Assembly (NCBI GenBank): GCA_903848655.1
Contig: CAINGT010000050.1
Coordinates: 1 to 60,343 of the forward strand
From: an uncultured Sphingomonadales bacterium
GTDB lineage: Bacteria > Pseudomonadota > Alphaproteobacteria > Sphingomonadales > Sphingomonadaceae
Direction of reading: 5' to 3'
Length of the DNA stretch: 60,343 nucleotides
The position numbers were made by a program, and so were the translations under genes. Positions 56,844 to 60,343 of the stretch are shown here, piece by piece. Every line of letters starts with the position of its first letter. The stretch's first letter is position 1. Under the pieces are notes generated by a model, which was not told the origin of the DNA, did no database searches, and saw nothing but the letters and a program-made list of their open reading frames with translations.

Positions 56844-58729
56844 CGCATTTTCTTCAACAGCCACGAAAATGTCTCGCCACTGCGCGCCACTTTCGCCGCG
56901 ATCACCAGTTGGCGGGTGGCGACGGGCCGCCCCTCGCCATCGGCCCACAGGCTTTCCTCGATCGTCACCGCATCGCGCCCGGACCGGAACTGCCAGACGC
57001 TGCCATCGGGCAGCGCCAGCGTCACGCCCAGCCCATCCCCGCCCGGTGCGAGGTCAATATGCGGGCCGAGGTGAAAGCGCATGGCGACGCTGATCGTGCC
57101 GCGCTTGCCTTTGCGCACGCTGGGCAGCAAGCTGTCTTCGCCGCGCAGTTCGGTGCCATCATCGCGCACGATCAGGATACGGCGATGCGTAAGGCCATAG
57201 CGCGCGCCATAGCCGTTGTGGCTGGCTTCGAGCCGGGTCGCACCGGGTGTGGAGCCTTCGCCCGCGATGCGCCGCCGGTCGATGGCGACTTCGGATACGC
57301 CGCTGCCCAGTTTGCCGTTAATCAGCACCGCGGTTGAATTGAAATCGTCGATCGTCAGCGTTGAATGCGCGGCGGTCGTGCGCAAGCTTTGCGCCAGCCG
57401 CGCCGGAATCAGACCCCCGGCACACGCTGCGCCGCCGCAATTGACGATGATCCGCTCCGCCCCGTGGCTGAATTCGAACGCCAGTGTCGAAGCACAGCCA
57501 TCGCGCGCATGGCGCGCCACCGGCGGCGGGGCCGCATCGAACAGCACAATCGAACGTTGCGCAGCGATGCGCTGATATCCCCATTGCTGCGCCTCGCGCA
57601 GCGGCCGGGTGCGTATCCCGGTGGCGCGGATCAGGCCAGCGATCCGGTCGGATGATACCGCATTGGCACCCTGCCAGGCACCCAGCGCGCCATCGCCGTG
57701 CAGCACCGCGAGCAGCGGCGGCACCAGCAGCGCGAGGATGGAATCGAGCTGATGCGGCGGTTCCTTGCGCACGGCGCCGTAACACGACTTGAGCCGGACC
57801 AGCAGCTCGATCACCTCGATCTGGTCGAGCGGGCTGCGCGATAGTACCCCGCCATCATCGCCGATCAGATCACCCAGCGCGCGCATCAGCCCCGCTTCGC
57901 CATAGAGCCGCCGCGCGCGGCCATCACCCAGCAGCAGTCCGGCAGCGGTGATCGCGACCCAGCCTGCAACTTGCGACACGATGTGTTCGGCCCGCACGAC
58001 ATGGCTGTCGAGCCAGGTCGCGGTGGCTTCGGTCGCGTGGAGCGCGCGGCTGCGAAACTTGCGATCCGGCCCCGACAGGATCAGCGGCGCATGGATCAGC
58101 CACGCGAGCAAGCGGTGGCCGACATTGCCGACATCCCACGCCGGGGTGGCATCGGGACGCGGATTGGCGATCAGCCAGTGACCAAAGATGCGTTCGGCCA
58201 CCCCGGTGCATTGCGGCCGTGCCGCGCAAGCGTCGAGATCGGCCAGCCAGCCAAACCCATGGATCAGCCGTTCGAACGGTGGCGCCAGCCGCGGCCCGGA
58301 AAATTCGATATCGGCGATCGGTGCTTTCAGCCCGTGGAGCAGAAAATGCCCGGCGCGCAGCGCGGTTCCCGCCACCGGATCGCCGGGCAAAGCGCTGGTG
58401 ACCGTCGCGATCAGGCGCGGCGCGGTGCGTTTGGCAAAGGGGTTGAACGTGCGCGGGCCCAAGCCGATGCGATAGGCAAAGCGGATCAGGCGTTCGCCCG
58501 TGCGCAAGCGGGGCGGCGAAAAATCGGCCAGTGCCAGCGCGCGCGACGGTTCGATCAGCCCCGATTCGATCACGCCGGGATCAGCTTCGGGCAAAGGCAG
58601 GGCAGGTTGATCGGCCTGAAATTCGGGCGCGGGGCCGAGCGGCAGCGCGGCGGGTGCCAGACGTGCGTTTGCCGCCGTGTCAGAACCACCGGCAATGCGA
58701 TCCGCATCGGTCAGGCCGGGTCGCTCCAT
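56840..58729 (-). CDS. Heparinase II/III-like protein
   Basis: 629 residues. N-terminal half all-helical toroid typical of alginate/heparin lyases (WDVGNVGHRLLAWLIHAPLIL, ATATWLDSHVVRAEHIVSQVAGW); C-terminal beta-sandwich (DGCASTLAFEFSHGAERIIVNCGG, AAHSTLTIDDFNSTAVLI, ASHNGYGARYGLTHRRIL) is the heparinase II/III-like domain. No signal peptide is seen. Polysaccharide substrate unknown; in sphingomonads the gene sits between rpe and purH, and its role is not established. Five bases after rpe, same strand. Confidence 0.88.
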   Translation of the reverse strand: MERPGLTDADRIAGGSDTAANARLAPAALPLGPAPEFQADQPALPLPEADPGVIESGLIEPSRALALADFSPPRLRTGERLIRFAYRIGLGPRTFNPFAKRTAPRLIATVTSALPGDPVAGTALRAGHFLLHGLKAPIADIEFSGPRLAPPFERLIHGFGWLADLDACAARPQCTGVAERIFGHWLIANPRPDATPAWDVGNVGHRLLAWLIHAPLILSGPDRKFRSRALHATEATATWLDSHVVRAEHIVSQVAGWVAITAAGLLLGDGRARRLYGEAGLMRALGDLIGDDGGVLSRSPLDQIEVIELLVRLKSCYGAVRKEPPHQLDSILALLVPPLLAVLHGDGALGAWQGANAVSSDRIAGLIRATGIRTRPLREAQQWGYQRIAAQRSIVLFDAAPPPVARHARDGCASTLAFEFSHGAERIIVNCGGAACAGGLIPARLAQSLRTTAAHSTLTIDDFNSTAVLINGKLGSGVSEVAIDRRRIAGEGSTPGATRLEASHNGYGARYGLTHRRILIVRDDGTELRGEDSLLPSVRKGKRGTISVAMRFHLGPHIDLAPGGDGLGVTLALPDGSVWQFRSGRDAVTIEESLWADGEGRPVATRQLVIAAKVARSGETFSWLLKKMR

Positions 58730-58734
58730 CGCGC

Positions 58735-59397
58735 TTAACGGGCTGCCTTCAGCGCGGCGATATTGGCGGCATAGTGGGCAGGCCCGCCGCGAAAGCTGGC
58801 CGTTCCTGCCACCAGCACGTCGGCCCCGGCGCGCACGCAGGCCCCGGCAGTGGTCAGATCGACCCCGCCATCGACTTCGAGATGGATCGTCCGGCCCGAC
58901 TTGTCGATGGCGCGGCGGATCGCTTCGATCTTGCGCAACTGGCTGGTGATAAAGCTTTGCCCGCCAAAGCCGGGGTTGACGCTCATCACCAGCACCAGAT
59001 CGATATCGTCGATGAGATAATCGAGCATTTTTGCCGGGGTGCCGGGATTGAGCGCAACCCCCGCGCGTTTGCCCAGCGCCCTGATCGCCTGCACTGTGCG
59101 GTGGATATGCGGCCCGGCTTCGGGATGAACGGTGATGATATCGGCCCCGGCATCGGCAAATGCCTGCAAAAAGCCATCAACCGGCGCAATCATCAGGTGG
59201 ATGTCGAATGGCTTGGTGGTGTGCGGGCGCAAGGCTTTGACCACGCCCGGCCCAATCGTCAGATTGGGCACGAAATGTCCGTCCATGACGTCGACATGGA
59301 TCCAGTCGGCACCCGCCGCATCGATCAGGCGGACTTCATCACCCAGTCTGGCAAAATCGGCCGACAGGATCGAGGGTGAAATCAGCGGCACAGTCAT
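58735..59397 (-). CDS. rpe: Ribulose-phosphate 3-epimerase
   Basis: 220 residues: [62 protein letters not shown] and [26 protein letters not shown] are the TIM-barrel family blocks. Interconverts ribulose-5-phosphate and xylulose-5-phosphate. ATG 59397 is preferred (GGGG eight bases upstream); an earlier ATG at 59427 adds ten unconserved residues. Confidence 0.96.
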   Translation of the reverse strand: MTVPLISPSILSADFARLGDEVRLIDAAGADWIHVDVMDGHFVPNLTIGPGVVKALRPHTTKPFDIHLMIAPVDGFLQAFADAGADIITVHPEAGPHIHRTVQAIRALGKRAGVALNPGTPAKMLDYLIDDIDLVLVMSVNPGFGGQSFITSQLRKIEAIRRAIDKSGRTIHLEVDGGVDLTTAGACVRAGADVLVAGTASFRGGPAHYAANIAALKAAR

Positions 59398-59643
59398 CGC
59401 GGCAACCCCGTCCATGTCATGCGCCAAACGGGCAATGGCGGCGCGGTATGATGGCTGTCGCCGACGCTACCCGTGGCGTGCCAGCGGGGCAAGCGGTGGG
59501 CGCCGCGTTTTCCACACGCTGGCATGAGCAATGGGTAAATGTCGCAGGCTTGCGACACATTGGTATCGCCTCGCTATCTTGCGCGCGGCACCAGTCTGGC
59601 GCATGGCAAGGCCGCAGCGCTTACTTCAAGTCCGGGATTGCGA

Positions 59644-60162
59644 ATGGCTTTCACCTTTCGGATTAACCGCCAGGCCGGTACCGGATTACCCGATTTCAGG
59701 AAATTTGCGCGCAGCGTCGCGGCGCTCGTCATGCTGTTGCTGGCCGTGCCCGCGCACGCTGCGCCGCCGTGCCTTGGCCCGCACAGCGATACGTGGATCT
59801 ATCTGTCGGTCGATCAGGTGCGCAATGGTGCCGGGCAGATCGCCGCGACGATTTATGCCGATGATCCCGACCGCTTTTTGATCAAGAACGGGTCGCTCTA
59901 TGTCGTCCGCACCCCGACAGTGGCACCGATGACGCGGTTTTGCGTGTTCGTGCCGAAAACCGGGGTCTATGCGATCGCGATCTATCACGACGAAGATAAT
60001 TCGGGCACGATTAACCGATCTGGCGTGCTGGGTGTGCCGACCGAAGGCTTTGGCTTTACCAACAATCCGCCCACACTGATGAGCCTGCCGACATTCCGGT
60101 CCGTGCGGATCGCCATCCCGCGCACCAATCTGGCGACCACGATCCACCTGACTTATCCCTGA
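59644..60162 (+). CDS. DUF2141 family exported protein
   Basis: 172 residues. A long signal sequence (ARSVAALVMLLLAVPAHA) is followed by the DUF2141 core, including YAIAIYHDEDNSGTINRSGVLGVPTEGFGFTNNP, the most conserved part of the family (HDxxxNG...GxPxEGxGFxN). Periplasmic or outer-membrane location likely; function unknown. ATG at 59644 leaves about 25 residues before the hydrophobic core, so a later start is possible. Followed by repeat copy F. Confidence 0.84.
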   Translation: MAFTFRINRQAGTGLPDFRKFARSVAALVMLLLAVPAHAAPPCLGPHSDTWIYLSVDQVRNGAGQIAATIYADDPDRFLIKNGSLYVVRTPTVAPMTRFCVFVPKTGVYAIAIYHDEDNSGTINRSGVLGVPTEGFGFTNNPPTLMSLPTFRSVRIAIPRTNLATTIHLTYP

Positions 60163-60166
60163 TCGC

Positions 60167-60343
60167 GCATTCCGCTCTAGAGCATGATGCGATAAGAAAG
60201 AATCGCATCATGCTCTAGGAGTCTTTGTTTTCGCATGATTTTTTGCGAAAAACCGGTGCCCACTTTTTCGCATCACGCTCTAGAGTCTCTGTTTTCGCGT
60301 GATGTATTGCGAGCCGCAGGCCACCGAAGGTAAAAACCGGTTC
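60167..60343. repeat. Modular palindromic repeat, copy F (runs off the window)
   Basis: Starts GCATTCCGCTCTAG and shares its AGAGCATGATGCGATAAGA hairpin and TTTTTCGCATCACGCTCTAG blocks with copy E. The last bases contain the CCGCAGGCCACCGAAGG block of copy C in reverse. The right end is cut off by the window edge. Confidence 0.85.

Noticed and set aside
1..60343. CRISPR arrays, rRNA, tRNA, prophage or insertion-sequence transposase genes
   Set aside because: No regularly spaced direct repeats, no cloverleaf-like or rRNA sequence, and no transposase, integrase or phage structural gene was seen on either strand by eye. A tRNA scan would be decisive.

Overview
The window is a GC-rich stretch of an alphaproteobacterial chromosome, most likely from Sphingomonadales and from an aerobic anoxygenic phototroph. 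It opens with bchI-bchD-bchO, the Mg-chelatase block of a photosynthesis gene cluster. It also carries lineage-typical genes (fused CysNC, CarD, FdxA, DUF1491, DUF6489, DUF815) and the hemE/DUF299 origin neighbourhood known from Caulobacter. The genus cannot be fixed from the sequence alone. I see no rRNA, tRNA, CRISPR array, prophage or insertion sequence.

Layout. 1-3.8 kb: bchIDO and a small membrane protein. 3.9-10 kb: a minus-strand run ino1 - sugar-phosphate nucleotidyltransferase - DUF1800 - DUF1501, with a divergent CDP-alcohol phosphotransferase; three of these look like a CDP-inositol pathway. 10-17.5 kb: MFS transporter, membrane protein, lipB, lipoprotein, ene-reductase, EamA exporter, nadA, MBL-fold hydrolase. 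17.5-18.8 kb: two DUF465 mini-proteins and a ParDE-type toxin-antitoxin pair. 18.9-28.9 kb: a plus-strand run ptsP, RodZ-like, CpoB-like, tilS, rpoZ, SUV3-like helicase, S4 protein, fdxA, carD. 29-34.8 kb: LuxR-type regulator, sulfate assimilation (cysD-cysNC-cysQ) and a Sua5-type tRNA modification enzyme. 34.8-40.2 kb: two acyl-CoA dehydrogenases, DUF815 ATPase, PQQ-type sugar dehydrogenase.

40.3-55 kb is the chromosome's origin region. One arm, on the minus strand, reads hemE - small Cys protein - hemJ - rho - DUF6489 - mnmE - mnmG - rsmG - parA - parB. The other, on the plus strand, reads DUF299 kinase - maf - aroE - coaE - dnaQ - hpf - ptsN - DUF1491. Between them, at 49348-49697, lies a 350-bp non-coding stretch with an AT-rich segment and several DnaA-box-like 9-mers, which I call oriC. 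Two perfect 16-bp parS palindromes sit at 42119 and 44586, near parAB. The window closes with purH, heparinase-like and rpe genes (minus strand) and a DUF2141 protein.

A family of modular palindromic repeats, built from blocks ending in CTCTAG, occurs six times. Copies sit flush against genes and supply stop codons to several of them (EamA, NadA, the heparinase-like protein, the small protein after bchO). Two other genes (DUF1491, LuxR-type) have leaders made almost wholly of repeat. The strongest candidates for something new are the inositol/CDP-inositol gene set and this gene-punctuating repeat family. The origin region is the most solid structural finding.
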